Position numbers and translations under genes: made by a program. This document shows, piece by piece, positions 46,960 to 59,100 of a stretch of DNA of 64,000 nucleotides (within the stretch, counting starts at the first letter, position 1; each line of letters starts with the position of its first letter). Under the pieces are notes generated by a model that searched no databases, had not been told where the DNA came from, and worked only from the letters and a program-made list of their open reading frames with translations. This DNA is from Agaricus subrufescens (Eukaryota; Basidiomycota; Agaricomycetes; Agaricales; Agaricaceae): assembly GCA_029945375.1 (NCBI GenBank), contig CM057060.1:2852001-2916000 (forward strand), given 5' to 3'.

Positions 46960-47690
46960 CTATAGTAAAAAGCCAGCATACGCTTGGTTGCCGGTTATAC
47001 ATTTTTGGGTATTTGAGATAGGATTTCAGAGTAGAGTAGATCAAGAGTTTGGAGAGGGTCCGTCGTTTAACATGAATGCGAGGAACCCGGCATTGAAGTC
47101 ACCTTACTGGGTCTCCGTATGTCAAATCAAAGGCGTAGCGGATAAAGAGACCGGATGCAGTGTCTTCCAACCCATGAAATCGCATGCCGGAGGGCCAAGT
47201 CTTATCAACCAGAGGCTCGAACCTTACTCGCATGTCTTCAAAACTGTCCCATAGGTAGTGATTAACGTCATCTCTGCTGTCTGTATCGATCAGCGGTACT
47301 TCCCTATCACAGTCAGTATAAGAATCTGCTCGTGTGGAGACACATCGCAAAGGGCGCAAGAAGACTTCCCGGCATAATCAGGAGCATTGACTGAAAGATG
47401 CCAACATGCGAAACGGAATCAGAGTTTGAGGTCATCTCTGCCCGATGATCGACAGAAGAAGTACGCTACTCCAAGGCGACCTTGTTCAAGACACATTTCT
47501 GCAGAAGTTTGTGCAACGGCTGACTTTCCGCCGGTGCGCAGCTGGTCCACCGTTGAGCCAAAATTTATTCCATAGATGATCGATCAGCTAGTTGTTCAAG
47601 ATATATAATATTCGTTGGCGCATTTCGGGATGACACTGAGGAGACAGGTGTCGCGCCCAGACATATATGGGGAAATAGCAATCCAACGCC
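46960..47690 (-). pseudogene. Decayed NACHT NTPase (NLR-like) relic
   Basis: Read on the minus strand, pieces match the intact NACHT genes at 57164 and 62117 in order. First comes HLSPQCHPEMRQRILYILNN, then a stop and LIDHLWNKFWLNGG. The P-loop region resembles GKSAVAQT...QGRLGVAYFFCRSS but only across frame changes. The most open piece (47359-47099) contains EVPLIDTDSRDDVNHYL and LEDTASGLFI, matching LEGIASGLFI. A final piece near 47030-46970 reads like TLDLLYSEILSQIP. Walker B and its surroundings are deleted. Stops and frameshifts rule out function. It lies opposite in strand to the intact copies and next to the DUF6533 duplication. Confidence 0.8.
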
Positions 47691-48334
47691 CATGTCAAAT
47701 CCGCGTTCGCGCGCGAAGTCCATTTTACTGTAGCCCACTTTGATCGCACTGATTGTATAATATGAGGTTGCACAGCAATTTTACAGGTTCAGCGCTCTTA
47801 GGCTGACCAGAAGGTTCTTTAACTGATTTATGGACTCACTTCCCGCCGGCTGGTGGTCTCACTCACAATCAATTTAGGACAACCTATCTTTTCCGACATC
47901 ATCGGTACTGTTCAATCACTGAAAACTTCAGTGACCCCACTCCACAAGGTAACTCACACTCCATGCCTTTTAATAGCATCAATCAATCAGATTCCGAATT
48001 AGACACGACATAGATACTCTTAGGTAACCGTGATCACTCCACCGACGGACTTGAGTACTATCATCGTCTTTAACACGGAATGGGAGGCAACTAAATTCAT
48101 CTTGTCAATTGTTCATATGGGCTACCAGGCATTGGTGAGTGGCGGAGGTATTTGATCTTATCCCCGCCACCGCTTCTACACATCATTGAAATCCATCATA
48201 CGTCAAATACAGTGATACGTGGTTATTTAGGGTACGTTTCTCATATCATTTCATCACGTATCAACAGGAAGCAAGTCTCGTGTCTCCCCCGTTAAATACA
48301 GACACTAATCGACTTACACAACACCCCCATCAGT

Positions 48335-49940
48335 ATGACAGACTCTGCTCCAACCCTCGAAGAACTTGTGAAAGGAATTCAAGCATCTAGGAATTTCGCT
48401 GTATGTCTCATCCCATAACTCTCTCCCATGGCCTGTTCCAATAGTACTCTTATAGTATGTTGACAGTGGGTCGCATTATCCCGCAGACTTCGAAGCATAT
48501 CTAATCTACGTTTGAATCTTGGAAGTGGCTGGCATCACAATCATTGTCTGTACATGCAACTATCAGCCAAACCCATTCCCATCTCACCTCGCCATTCTAT
48601 TAGAGCTTTGATTGGATCCTGAACCTTGGCTCCGAAATCAGGCTGATCTGGAATGCCAAAGGAACACCAATGAAAGTGATTTATCTACTTACACGTTATG
48701 TGCCCATTGCCTACAGTATCACAGTTCCGCTTTGTAAGTGTTATCCCGTCATATTGTGTTTTTGAAATGATGTTAATGATCCATAGATTCTACTGGAAAG
48801 TATACTACTTCGGAATGCGCTACCTTGTACATAGTTGACGGAGGTACGCTACTATATTGTGTCCGAGAGTCAACTACTAATATTGTCCAACTTTGATTAG
48901 CACTGTTTATGTCCGTCGGTTTCTGCGCTGATTGTAAGTATGAGGTCTTGTTAGAAGATATACCACGTGTGTCCTGATAGGCGATATCAGTGGTCCTAAT
49001 AATTCGAACGTGGGCTGTCTGGGGAAAAGGAAAGTATATAACATATTTCTTATTTGGACTCTATGCTCTGGCGTTGGTCTCGCAAACTGCGCTATATGCA
49101 GTATCCCAAAAGTTTACGCAACGTAAGTCTGATTTAGCGTGGATATTTTGTACCAGGAACCTGATATTTCTCTTCTTTTTAGACTTTACGTTTCCCAGCC
49201 CTGTGTTTGGATGCTACCCGGAATTTGATAGCTCAATTCTACCTGCTGCGTTTGTAATTCATACCGTCCTTGATACAGGTGAGTCTATCATATGATTTGA
49301 ATTCCCGGGACGGCTTTTGAATCGTGATGACAGTCATTCTTGTCTTAATGCTTATTCGGGGAGCATCACTTTGTGAGTGTAATCGAGACTGCCAGTATAA
49401 CAAATAATGAACGTGTTTCAAACAGACTGGTGGGGAAAAAATTCAACACTCCTTCGAACAATCTATAGTGACGGTCGGTACCTTGTTGCTCGAGATTTTC
49501 TCATCGTGCTTACATAATTACATGAAGGGATAAGCTTCTATGTATATAATGCCGGTAAATCAATATCTGTTATCTATATCATAAAGCAGCTACGACGCTG
49601 ACCTCTAACTTTCACAGTACTTTCCGTTGCAATGACTGTTATGTTGTTTGGCAAGGTAGATATGTTTGATGACACATCTTGGTCACGCCGCTGAGATACA
49701 TCTGTTTTGCAGAGCGACAACAGCCTATTGCTGTGGATGTAAGTGAAAATAGCATGAAGTATCCCGGATACTGACTTTCGTCTCTGAAGGATCGAAGGAG
49801 CGTTCACTCCCGTTTTGGCTTGCAGAGTAGTATTACACATACGAAGATCATATAATGATACACTGGAAGTGGAAACGTTATCTACGACAAAAAATACTCG
49901 AATATTCCCTACGAATGGTCAGAGAAGTATGATAGAATAA
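48335..49940 (+). CDS. DUF6533 multi-pass membrane protein, paralog A
   Basis: Thirteen small exons (48335-48400, 48456-48509, 48604-48733, 48787-48843, 48901-48933, 48991-49122, 49183-49278, 49334-49372, 49426-49473, 49528-49554, 49618-49655, 49713-49738, 49790-49940) sum to 897 nt, 298 aa, without a stop. The product has the DUF6533 start (FDWILNLGSEIRLIWNAKG, then YLLTRYVPIAYSITVPL) and several further hydrophobic segments. These include the LIIRTWAVWGKGKYI region, VILVLMLIRGASLYWWG and VLSVAMTVMLFGK, and it ends with a tail containing LACRVVLHIRR. This is the usual seven-helix-like layout of a large basidiomycete-specific family of unknown function. The exon-2 donor is GTTTGA. It has a full-length tandem paralog 3.5 kb away. 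Confidence 0.85.
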
Positions 49941-50179
49941 ATGTAATGATTGTGAGTAATCGTGCAAGATGAGAGTTTGATCAGAGCTAACTGACATATC
50001 AGTCTGGTGAAGGGCTGAGTTAAACGAGAGCACCGTGGTTGATCAATAATTGCGAAAACGGGATAGCTTTTCTATAAATTAGGATGGTTTAATTGTACTA
50101 AAGTTGTGGTAGTAATTCCGAGTGAGGATCATTGCTCTGTATGATATCAAGAAGTAATTTTACAATCATGTTTAATCTC

Positions 50180-50575
50180 AATAAAGCTTTACTGGCCAAG
50201 CCGGTGGTGCGCGTATATGGGTGATCAGGGCCATGGCAAAAAAGAGAAAAACTCGGAAAAACCGCTCGCTGTGAGTGGATATCAAATCGAATCTGTCCCT
50301 AGACAGATTTAACCAGTGATATTCATGAAAATGCTCCTGGTGCACGCAAAACGTCCTCAAGACAAAGATAACCAGCCAGGGCCGAAGAGAATTCGGTTCA
50401 AAAAGTAAAAGTTTCACGAGTCACGATGAGGAGTGCATTCGTCCAGCATGAAAGAGAATAAACTCACGACTATGAACTTGAATACCTGTAGTTCGGGTAT
50501 GAATTGTGGTATAGATTTCTTTGAAAAATTTGAAGGTGATTAACATATTGCCACTCCACTTCTCGTCAAATTGGT
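50180..50575. other. About 390-bp segment present only in duplication copy 1
   Basis: Flanking sequence matches copy 2 on both sides (TTTACTGGCCA before, GCAAAACATTC after), so this is an insertion in copy 1 or a deletion in copy 2. No terminal inverted repeat or coding frame of note was seen. Confidence 0.6.
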
Positions 50576-51227
50576 AGCGTTGGCAAAACATTCATTGACG
50601 GCATCTTGCAACGCCGGTGCCGCGAGCTTCCTGGTATAGGCTTTGGGTATTAGATCTACCTACCAGCTTCGTTATTGGGCGGTATATTATTTTTCTTGGG
50701 CTCGAGGTGCAATAGTCACTCGAAGATCATGATGGTATCATGATGGTGAGGGGGAAAAAGCGACTGGCTGACCCGGCTGCTTTGTGCTCTCGATCAATTA
50801 TGTCACTTGTGTGATATAGTACCGAGTAATGCTGTGTGGTTCAGGGTGTAGCGAAAGTCCCTGTAGTATCGGTCTTATCAAAGCCCTTAAGTATGCTGTG
50901 TCGACGAACTGGACTGGATCATAAGCCGGGTGGCAGTGAGTCACCGGGATCTATATATAGGTGGGATCACTCGGAGCTAAGCGAGAGGCTGCCGTGTCCC
51001 TGTTGATTGGACTTGCTCACCATCGAACCCTAAGATTGTGATTACCATGATCATCCATCGCTAATCGCAATTTGCGATGGCCGCTGTTGGGGATAACTCC
51101 TGCTTATTCCATTCCTGCACTGAGAAGGTGGGTGTCATGCACTCGAGTTGAGAGCGGCGTCCAGACACATAGTATGAGGAATTAGGCAATCTAGAGCTGT
51201 CAGAAGGGCTCGCATTGGGAAAATGTG

Positions 51228-54155
51228 GGCGCCCATGCTAAATCTGTGTCCATGTGTTGATTCCATACTTTTGCTGTAGCCCACTTTGATCGCACTAATT
51301 GGATAATATGAGGTTTCACAGCAGTTTTATAGGTTCAGTGCTCATAGGCTGATCAGAAAGTTCTTCAACTGCATTCTGATAATTTCAGAACTCACTTCCC
51401 ACTGGCTGGTGGTCTCACTCACAATTGAGGACAACCCATCTTTTCCAACATCATCGGCACTAATCAATCACTGAAAAATTTAGTCCGACTCCACTCCGTC
51501 CTCTTTAACGGCACTAATCAATCAAAAGCTTTAGACACGACGTGGACACTCCTAACCATGATCATTCCACCGATGGACTTGAGTACTATCATCGTCCTTA
51601 ACATGAAAAGGGAGGCAACCAAGTTGGTCTTGTCAATTGTTCATACAGGCTGCCAGGCATCAATGAGCGGAGAGATCTAATCTTATCCCCGCCACCGCTT
51701 CGACACAATCATTGAAATCCATCATACGTCAAATAAAGTGATACGTGGTTATTGAGAATACGTTTCTGATATTATTTCATCACGTATCAATAGGAAGCAA
51801 AACTCGTTTCTCCCCCGTTTAAATGCAAGCACTAATCGGCTCACACAACATCCCCATCAGTATGACAGACTCTGCTCCAACCCTTGAAGAACTTGTGAAA
51901 GGAATTCAAGCATCTAGGAATTTCGCTGTATGTCTCATCCTATAACTCTCTCCCATGGCCTCTTTCAATAGCATTCTTGTAGTATGTTGACAGTGGGTCG
52001 CATTATATTGCAGACTTCGAAGCATATCTAATCTACGTTTGAATCCTGGAAGTGGCTGGCATCACAATCATTGTCTGTACACGCGACTGTCTGCCAAGCC
52101 TATTTGAATCTCACCTAGCCATTCCACTAGAGCTTTGATTGGATCCTGAACTTTGGCTCGGAAATCAAGTTGATCTGGAATGCCAAAGGGGTACCAATGA
52201 AAGTGATCTATCTACTTACACGTTATGTGCCCATTGCCTACAGTATCACAGTTCCACTTTGTAAGTGTTATCCCGTCATATCGTGTTTTTGAAATGATGT
52301 TGATGCTCCATTTCAGATTCCGCTGGCAAGTATACTCCTTCGCAATGCGCTATCTTGTACGAGGTTGACGGAGGTACGCTACTATATTGTGTCCGAGAGT
52401 CAATTACTAATATTGTCTAACTTTGACTAGCACTGTTTGTGATCGTCGGTCTCTGTGCTGATTGTAAGCATGAGGTCTTGACGGCAGATATGCCCCATGT
52501 GTCCTGATAGGTGATATTAGTGATCCTAATCATTCGAACGTGGGCTGTTTGGGGAAAAGGGAAGTATATGACATATTTCTTGTTTGGACTCTATGCTCTG
52601 GCGGTGGCCTCGCAAACCGCGCTATATGCAGTATCCCAAAGGTTTACGGAACGTAAGTCTGATTTAGCGTGATATTTTGTACGAGGGACTTATATTCTTT
52701 TTAGACTTGACGTTTCCTGGCCCTGTGTTTGGATGCTACCCGAAATTTGATAGCGCGTATCTACCTGCTGCATTTGTGATTCATACTGTTGTTGATACAG
52801 GTGAGTCTATCATATGGTTTGAATTCTCGGGAGGTTTTTAAATCGTGATGATAGTCATTCTTGTTTTAATGCTTATTCGGGGAGGATCGCTCTGTGAGTG
52901 TAATAAAGACTGCCAGTATAGAAAATAACTAATGTGTTGCAAACAGATTGGTGGGGAAAAAATTCAACACTCCTCCGAACAATCTACAGTGACGGTTGGT
53001 ACCTTGTTGGTCAAGATTTTCTCATCATGCTTACATGACTACGTGAAGGGATAAGCTTCTATGTGTATAACGCCGGTAAATCAATACCTGTTATTTATAT
53101 CATAAAGCAGCCGTGACACTGACCTTCCGGACTCTCTAACTTTCACAGCCATCTCCACTGCAATGGCTATTTTGTTGTTCGGCAAGGTAGATATGTTTGA
53201 TGTCAGGTCTCGATCTCGCTGCTGAGAACATCTGTTTGCAGGGTGACAACAGCTTATTGTTGTGGATGTAAGTGAAAATAGTATGAAATATCCGAGATAC
53301 TAACTTTCGTCTCCGAAGGATGGAAGGATCGTTCGGCCCCGTTTTGGCTTGCAGAGTAGTATTACACATACGAAGAACATATAATGATACACTGGACTCG
53401 CAAACGTTATCTACGACCAAAAATAGTCGAATGTTTGCTCCAACTGGTCAGAGAAGTATGATAGAATGAATGTAATGATTGTGAGTAATCGTGCAAGATG
53501 AAATTCCGATCAGAGCTAACTGACATCTCAGTCTGGTGAAGGGCCGAGTTAAACGAGAATGCCGTAGTTGATCAACAATTGCAAAAACGGGATAGCTTTT
53601 CTAAATATCGAGATTGGTTAGATACATTGTACTAAAGTTGTGGTAGTGATTCCGAGTAAGGATCATTACTCTGTGTGATATCAAGAAGGGGCTTAACAAT
53701 CATTTTTAAGCGCATTACAGCTTTACTGGCCACGCTGCAAAACATTCGTTAACGGCATCTCGTAACGCCGGTGCTGTGAGCTTTCTGGTATAGCCTTAGA
53801 GTAATCGATCTACCTACCAGCTTCGTTATTGGGCGGTATATTATTTTTCATGGACCCGAGGTGCAATAGTCACTCGAGGATCATGGTGGTGAGGAGAAAA
53901 CAGTGACAAGTTGACCCTGTTGCTTTGTGCTCTCGATCAATTATGCTATTGCTGTGATATAATACCGAGTAATGCTGTGGGGTTCAAGGTGTAGTGAAAG
54001 TTCCTGTAGTATCGGTCTTATCAAAGTATGCTGTCTCGACGAACTGGACCGGATCATACGCCGGGTGGCAGTGAGTCACCGGAATCTATATATAGGTGTG
54101 ATCACTCGGAGCTAAGCGAGAGGCTGCTGTGTCCCTGTTGATTGGACTTCACATC
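51228..54155 (+). repeat. Segmental duplication, copy 2 (DUF6533 block)
   Basis: Partner of 47680-51025, same orientation. It ends a few bases before the start codon of the DUF6699 gene at 54169, so the promoter of that gene is inside the duplicated block. Confidence 0.85.
51862..53469 (+). CDS. DUF6533 multi-pass membrane protein, paralog B
   Basis: It has the same 13-exon structure as paralog A and an identical first exon (MTDSAPTLEELVKGIQASRN...). I followed each splice site and found all donors, acceptors and frames conserved, ending at TGA 53467-53469. Differences are scattered substitutions, for example FDWILNFGSEIKLIWNAKG, ALFVIVGLCAD and LMLIRGGSLYWWG. That both copies stay open across 13 exons despite clear divergence argues that both have been under selection. 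Function is unknown. Confidence 0.83.
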
Positions 54156-54168
54156 GAACCCTACACTC

Positions 54169-55001
54169 ATGTCGAACAGTGTCAACAAGTGGGCTCCTGG
54201 TAACTCTTGTGAGTCTATTACTCGTTCTAAAGTTGAATACTACGCCGTTATACTGCCCTTATTTTGTCTATTCCAGACGGACCAGTACTCTCGCAAACGG
54301 ACCTATACCTCCTCAAAACTGAGCTGGAGATTAACCCGATTTTTGCACAGAAGTTTGGTGGATATCATCTAGTTCTTGATTTAACGACAGGTGAGAATCA
54401 GCTCCTCGCTGTTGCGATGAATGGTGCTTACCGACGGTGCGGGTGTTTTCCAGGAGTCGCGCGTGATGCAGACGGAAGGAATTCAGAGTTCACTGCGAAG
54501 CTTCAACCCGCTGTACTACCGCGGGTGGAACAGTTATATGTCATCTCGGAATTCAGCCCATGGTGTACGACTGTGAAGAACTCTGCGGGTGTCACTATGT
54601 CGGACGTTTGCCAGACTATCTGGACAGAGTGGGTCGCTTATTGCTTCTGCCGTCATCGCCTCGGTCTAATACTTTGGGGAAAGATATACGAGCAATCACG
54701 TCGTGGATACGGAGATGAGTGCTCTGCCGACACGACTTCAAGAGCAGATCAAGGGTACTGCGCAGAGGAACCAACAGCCGGGCTATGGAATGTACACGCC
54801 GGCTGGCGTTAGATGCCGCCGTGTTGGTGAGTGCTGCTGGTGTACACCGCGACCCGCAATGGTGACAAAACACCTGCAGATTGGCTGAGGGATAGACACT
54901 TTTTCGAAGGCCTGAAGAAAGATGATAATTATGCGAAGCGGAAGCTGGGATTCAGTGCTCCGAATGTATTCATTATGGAGCTGAACTCTGGGTATTACTG
55001 A
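54169..55001 (+). CDS. DUF6699 protein, short form
   Basis: Five exons (54169-54208, 54277-54390, 54454-54628, 54684-54826, 54880-55001) sum to 594 nt, 197 aa. After a short start, MSNSVNKWAPGNS, it has YGPVLSQTDLYLLKTELEIN, matching YGPVLTPFQLKIVEARLEIN of the long neighbour. Then come the core with VEQLYVISEFSPWCTTV and VTMSDVCQTIW, the PGYGMYTPAGVRCRRVDWLR segment and the end APNVFIMELNSGYY. This order (N-terminal LxINP, xPW-x-V strand, VTxxDV helix, RVDWL) is that of DUF6699, a basidiomycete family of unknown role. It lacks the Gly/Pro-rich N-terminus of its neighbour. Confidence 0.82.
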
Positions 55002-55169
55002 GCTGTATGTACACATGGCAATCGATGAATGGGACGAGCGCACAGCAAATGCGCATAGGGCGGTGATCGATTAGCAGCCGGGTCACCTGACCGCACTTGC
55101 TCTCTCCCAGTTTTCAGCACATCGCCCGATACCCGCCAGCCCAGCGCCAGGTGTGCTGTAGAGCAACAG

Positions 55170-56871
55170 ATGATGTCTGGCCCGAACACCCCCTTCATCC
55201 CCCCGCTGCTCGCGCCCTCCCCCGGCGGCCATTCCCCCGCCATGCTCCAGGACACCTCCCGCTCCCAACCCCCGCCGGGCCAGACCGCACAGCCGATGCA
55301 GCCGCCCTTCTGGCCACCGCAGGCGCAGGCATTTCCTGGCGCAATGGCGCCCCCGGGTCCCTTCTATGGAGCAGGAACACCGTACAGCCAACCATTCATC
55401 CCGCCTCAGCCTTATTCAGGATCCATGGGTGGGCAGACACCACTACCGCCTCTGGGGCCCGGCGGATTAGCTGCTGATTATACCGGCCTGCCCAATATAC
55501 CCCCCTCACCCATGGGTCAAACACCCCAATTCCCCCCTCCGAATCCCGGGGCCTGGCATGGCGTGCACCCAAATACGGTACCAATGCACCACGCACCGGG
55601 AATGGGACAAGGGGCGCCCTCCTCGCCCTGGTATCCCCAGGGCCAACCACAACGTCCGATGCACTATGCTACACCGATGATGGGTTATGGCGGGGTCCCG
55701 TTACAAGGTGATCCGTTTCCTGGAGGCGGATGGCCTTCTCCGGCGGCTGGTTTTGGTCCCGGTCTAATATCAAATGTCCCGGCTCACGGTATGGGTGGTG
55801 GATTCTATGGTGGTGGTGGTGGTGGTGGTGGCGGTAACCCTGGAGGAGGATGGCCTGCATACGGTGGTGGTGGTGGTGGTCCTCAGCCAGCGCCACCCCA
55901 GCCGCAACGGATTTTTAGGGATACAGGCGATCAAGTGACGAAATGGGCCTCTGGCCAACATTGTGAGTTATTTTCTCGTCTCAATCAAGATCTAAATGAG
56001 TTAAAAAATTATACCATATATAGACGGTCCCGTTTTAACACCTTTCCAACTCAAAATTGTTGAGGCCCGACTCGAGATCAATCCCCTTCTTTTGCCTGTG
56101 CCAGAAGAACAGGAGCACGTACACCTTAAATGGAATATGCTTATGCCGTCTAGTCTGGTTCATCGTTCCGACGATCATCACCAGATCTCATGGTCCAAAG
56201 GCCGTGGTGAACCCGCTACATTTCCTCGCATCACTCAACTTAGAATCACGTCGAATCATTTCCCGTGGACTATCGAAGTAGATGCGCAGGACGAAGAAGC
56301 TGGTGTGACTTGCGGCGAGGTTATTGACACAATTGCTAAAGCTATGGATAAACTCACGTCGGCATCGGATTACAACAGTCTGCCTAAAGAGAAAAAGGAA
56401 AAGGTTAATCGGGCATACAGACATAATAGGTCGAGGAGTGCAGATGTACCAGGAGGGAGGCTGGGTGAGGGATTGAAGAGAATGGACTTTTTATGCGATT
56501 TGACGGCGTTCGGGGGGCTAGAAGCAGATGAGAGCGTCGTGCATAGGACATGCAGTGTGACGCTACCGGGATATGTTGTTCTGAGATGCATCAAGGAGAG
56601 GACGCCATTGGAGCAGATGAACGAGCAGAAACAACGGGCACAGGAACTGCACGACGCGGAACAAACGTTGGCGAGGGAGAGACTTGAAGCTCAGAGGGCG
56701 GAGGAGAGATCAAAGGCTTCGAGTGCGAGGAGCAGTACAAGAGGGAGCGTCTCGAGGAATAGTCGGAGGAGTCAAACGACTTCTACTGTGTCCGGGAGCT
56801 ATTCGGGGAGCGATATTGGGATTGATGTGGAAGATGCGAGCGATGATGAATCAAGTTCGGGTCATCGATAG
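55170..56871 (+). CDS. DUF6699 protein with long Gly/Pro-rich N-terminus
   Basis: Two exons, 55170-55962 and 56024-56871, give 546 aa. Residues 1-260 are low-complexity and rich in Pro, Gly, Met and Gln, with runs such as FYGGGGGGGGGNPGGGWPAY coded by GGT repeats, so they are probably disordered. The DUF6699 part follows: YGPVLTPFQLKIVEARLEIN, ITSNHFPWTIEVDAQ, VTCGEVIDTIAKAMDKL, LGEGLKRMDFLCDLTAFGGL and VTLPGYVVLRC. The C-terminal 90 residues form a charged helix (QKQRAQELHDAEQTLARERL) and a Ser/Arg-rich tail ending in acidic SDDESSSGHR. The gene ends 292 bp before the NACHT gene on the same strand, and the pair is duplicated downstream. Confidence 0.85.
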
Positions 56872-59100
56872 AAACCGGGAGGATTGGATTTACAATCTAT
56901 TGTATGTACCACTTATGGATCCGTTATGCTATGTGTATATGTTTATTCAAGATGCCGTTGGCGCGTACATTGCAGCGACGAGGAGCAGGGGACACGATGA
57001 TGATGACTGGCCGATCAGGTTACCGGTTCATTAATGAATCTTCTTTGTTTGGTCTGTGCGTGCATGAGGCAAGTCTAAGTATATATTAAACAAGCGCCGT
57101 GACAGAGTGCAAGATACGACGAGGCCAAGCCGTCACGGCTTTTGGAAGTCTCCTCTTACCACCATGCTTCTCGACCGCTTCTCGCGTTTCTTTCACAAGT
57201 CAAAAAAACATCGAAAGGATGATACGTCGTCTAACCTTGTGGTCGAGGATCAAACTGCAGGTGAGCGGACCACTCACTGATAGCCATCGAAAATAGCTCA
57301 TACTGTTTCAAGAGGCCAGCCATGGGTTCTTCGCCAATGCTAATAAGGTCACAGTAAAAGGTGGCCAGATGGTTGATCGGTCCACGACTTATAACACATT
57401 CAATTCAGGAGCAGGAGGTATGCAATCAGACAGACCTCTATAAGCGCTCATCATTATCTTACTATGCTCGATCGATGTGCTTCATCAGTCTTGCAATTTA
57501 TGCTCGCCCACATATGTACTGATGCTACCACCGATGCACTTGTACGAAGCCCGGCTCCTAGATGTCTTCCTGGAACTCGCGAGCGAATCTTGAAGATTTT
57601 GGACGAGTGGCTAATCAATTATCTTTGGATGATTGTTTGGCTTAGTGGCCCAGCTGGTGCTGGAAAGTCGGCCGTCGCGCAGACCTTTGCTGAGGAGTGC
57701 GCTAAGCGAAACCGTCTTGGAGCAGCATATTTTTTCATTCGATCGTCGAAAAGCCATCATCCTCGAACTCTCATTCCAACTCTCGCATATCAACTCGCGG
57801 TCAATGTTCCTGGATATAAGAATATCCTTGGGCATGCGATCTTTGACGACCCTTCTATCTTCGACAAGGCGCTTCAAGTACAGATGCAGAAACTCATCAT
57901 CGAGCCTTTCACGACGTTACAGACACAGAAGCCCGAAATCGCTGAAAATCCTTTCTTTATTATCATAGACGGACTGGATGAATGCGAAGGCGAGGAAACA
58001 CAATGCGAGATTATCGAGGTGATTGCAGGGGTGGTTCAGCTGAAGCAGCATAGTCCTCTTCGCTGGTTGATCGCGAGTCGCCCCGAGTTCCACCTCCAGT
58101 ACACGTTCTCTCAACCAGACCTTGCCATCGACTATCATAAAGAAGTATTACTGATCGATGCGGACACGATAAGAGATGTCAACCTCTACCTCCGACATAC
58201 TCTAGAGAACATTCGAATCAAGTCTTCGATTAAAGCGCCTTGGCCTCCTGAGTTGGATATGCGGAGGCTGGAGGGCATTGCCTCGGGTTTGTTTATTCTT
58301 GCGGCCACTATTGCTCGCTATGTCTCCGACGTCAAATATAGAAATCCTCAGCGGCGTCTTCGGGATTTCTTTGCATTCATGGACCATGAAGATCGTGCTA
58401 CTACGACAAATCCTCTCGAGACTCTTGATCAGCTCTATTCTCAAATTCTATCTGAAATACCCAAGGATGTTTATCCAATGACGAAGCGGATACTGGCCCT
58501 TCACCCTGGTGGCTTCATCGCTATATACGATGTGTCTGTTAACTGCACTCTACTTCGCATAGATCCAGATGTGTTTCATGATGCTGTTAAAGGTCTCCAT
58601 TCGCTTTTTGATATACCTCCACACGGTGTGAATCGTCCCATGCGCCCGCATCATGCATCATTTAGAGATTACCTTATGTCTCCACCTCGATCTGGCGAGT
58701 TTTTCGTTAGCAAATACGGTTTCGGCAAATCCTGTGCCAACGAGTTTTTTTTCTGGTACAAGACCATACTCGAGGATCCTTGTTGGGTTTCAGATGGTAT
58801 GTCCCTGGGGGTGGTGTAGCTTTAATTTCCGCTTACAGGATACCTAGATTCGTTCAGTTCAATTCTAAAGTCAGTCAGGAATACCGTATTGCCTGGTGTG
58901 GTGTGGGATAGTGGACCGACATCCCATACTGTGCGAGCAGTTGTGAGTATCTCGCTCTGGAGTGCCCTTGCTGCATTGGACGCCGACCTCAACGCTGAGC
59001 TTCTTGCTGGACTCGAGGATTTCGATTTCAGCTACATGCTGGTGAGCTCTCACAATATACAGTTTTTCACCCCGTTCGTAAACAATTGGGTGAGCTCTAG
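55276..59100 (+). repeat. Tandem duplication unit 1 (DUF6699 plus NACHT)
   Basis: Matches 60285-64000 in order and orientation at an offset of about 4.95 kb (NACHT start codons 4953 bp apart). It includes the intergenic spacer, with near-identical stretches such as the DUF6699 3' end and the NACHT promoter. Confidence 0.85.

Larger units (their letters stand above)
47680..51025 (+). repeat. Segmental duplication, copy 1 (DUF6533 block)
   Basis: The block matches 51228-54155 in the same orientation, including the upstream region, all exons and introns of the DUF6533 gene, its 3' flank, and a downstream promoter-like segment ending GTCCCTGTTGATTGGACTT. Many substitutions and small indels separate the copies, so the event is not recent. 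Copy 1 has about 390 bp (near 50180-50575) that copy 2 lacks. Confidence 0.85.

Noticed and set aside
55083..55391. Minus-strand open frame of about 100 aa opposite the DUF6699 N-terminus
   Set aside because: It mirrors the Pro/Gly-rich plus-strand coding sequence; no domain or promoter.
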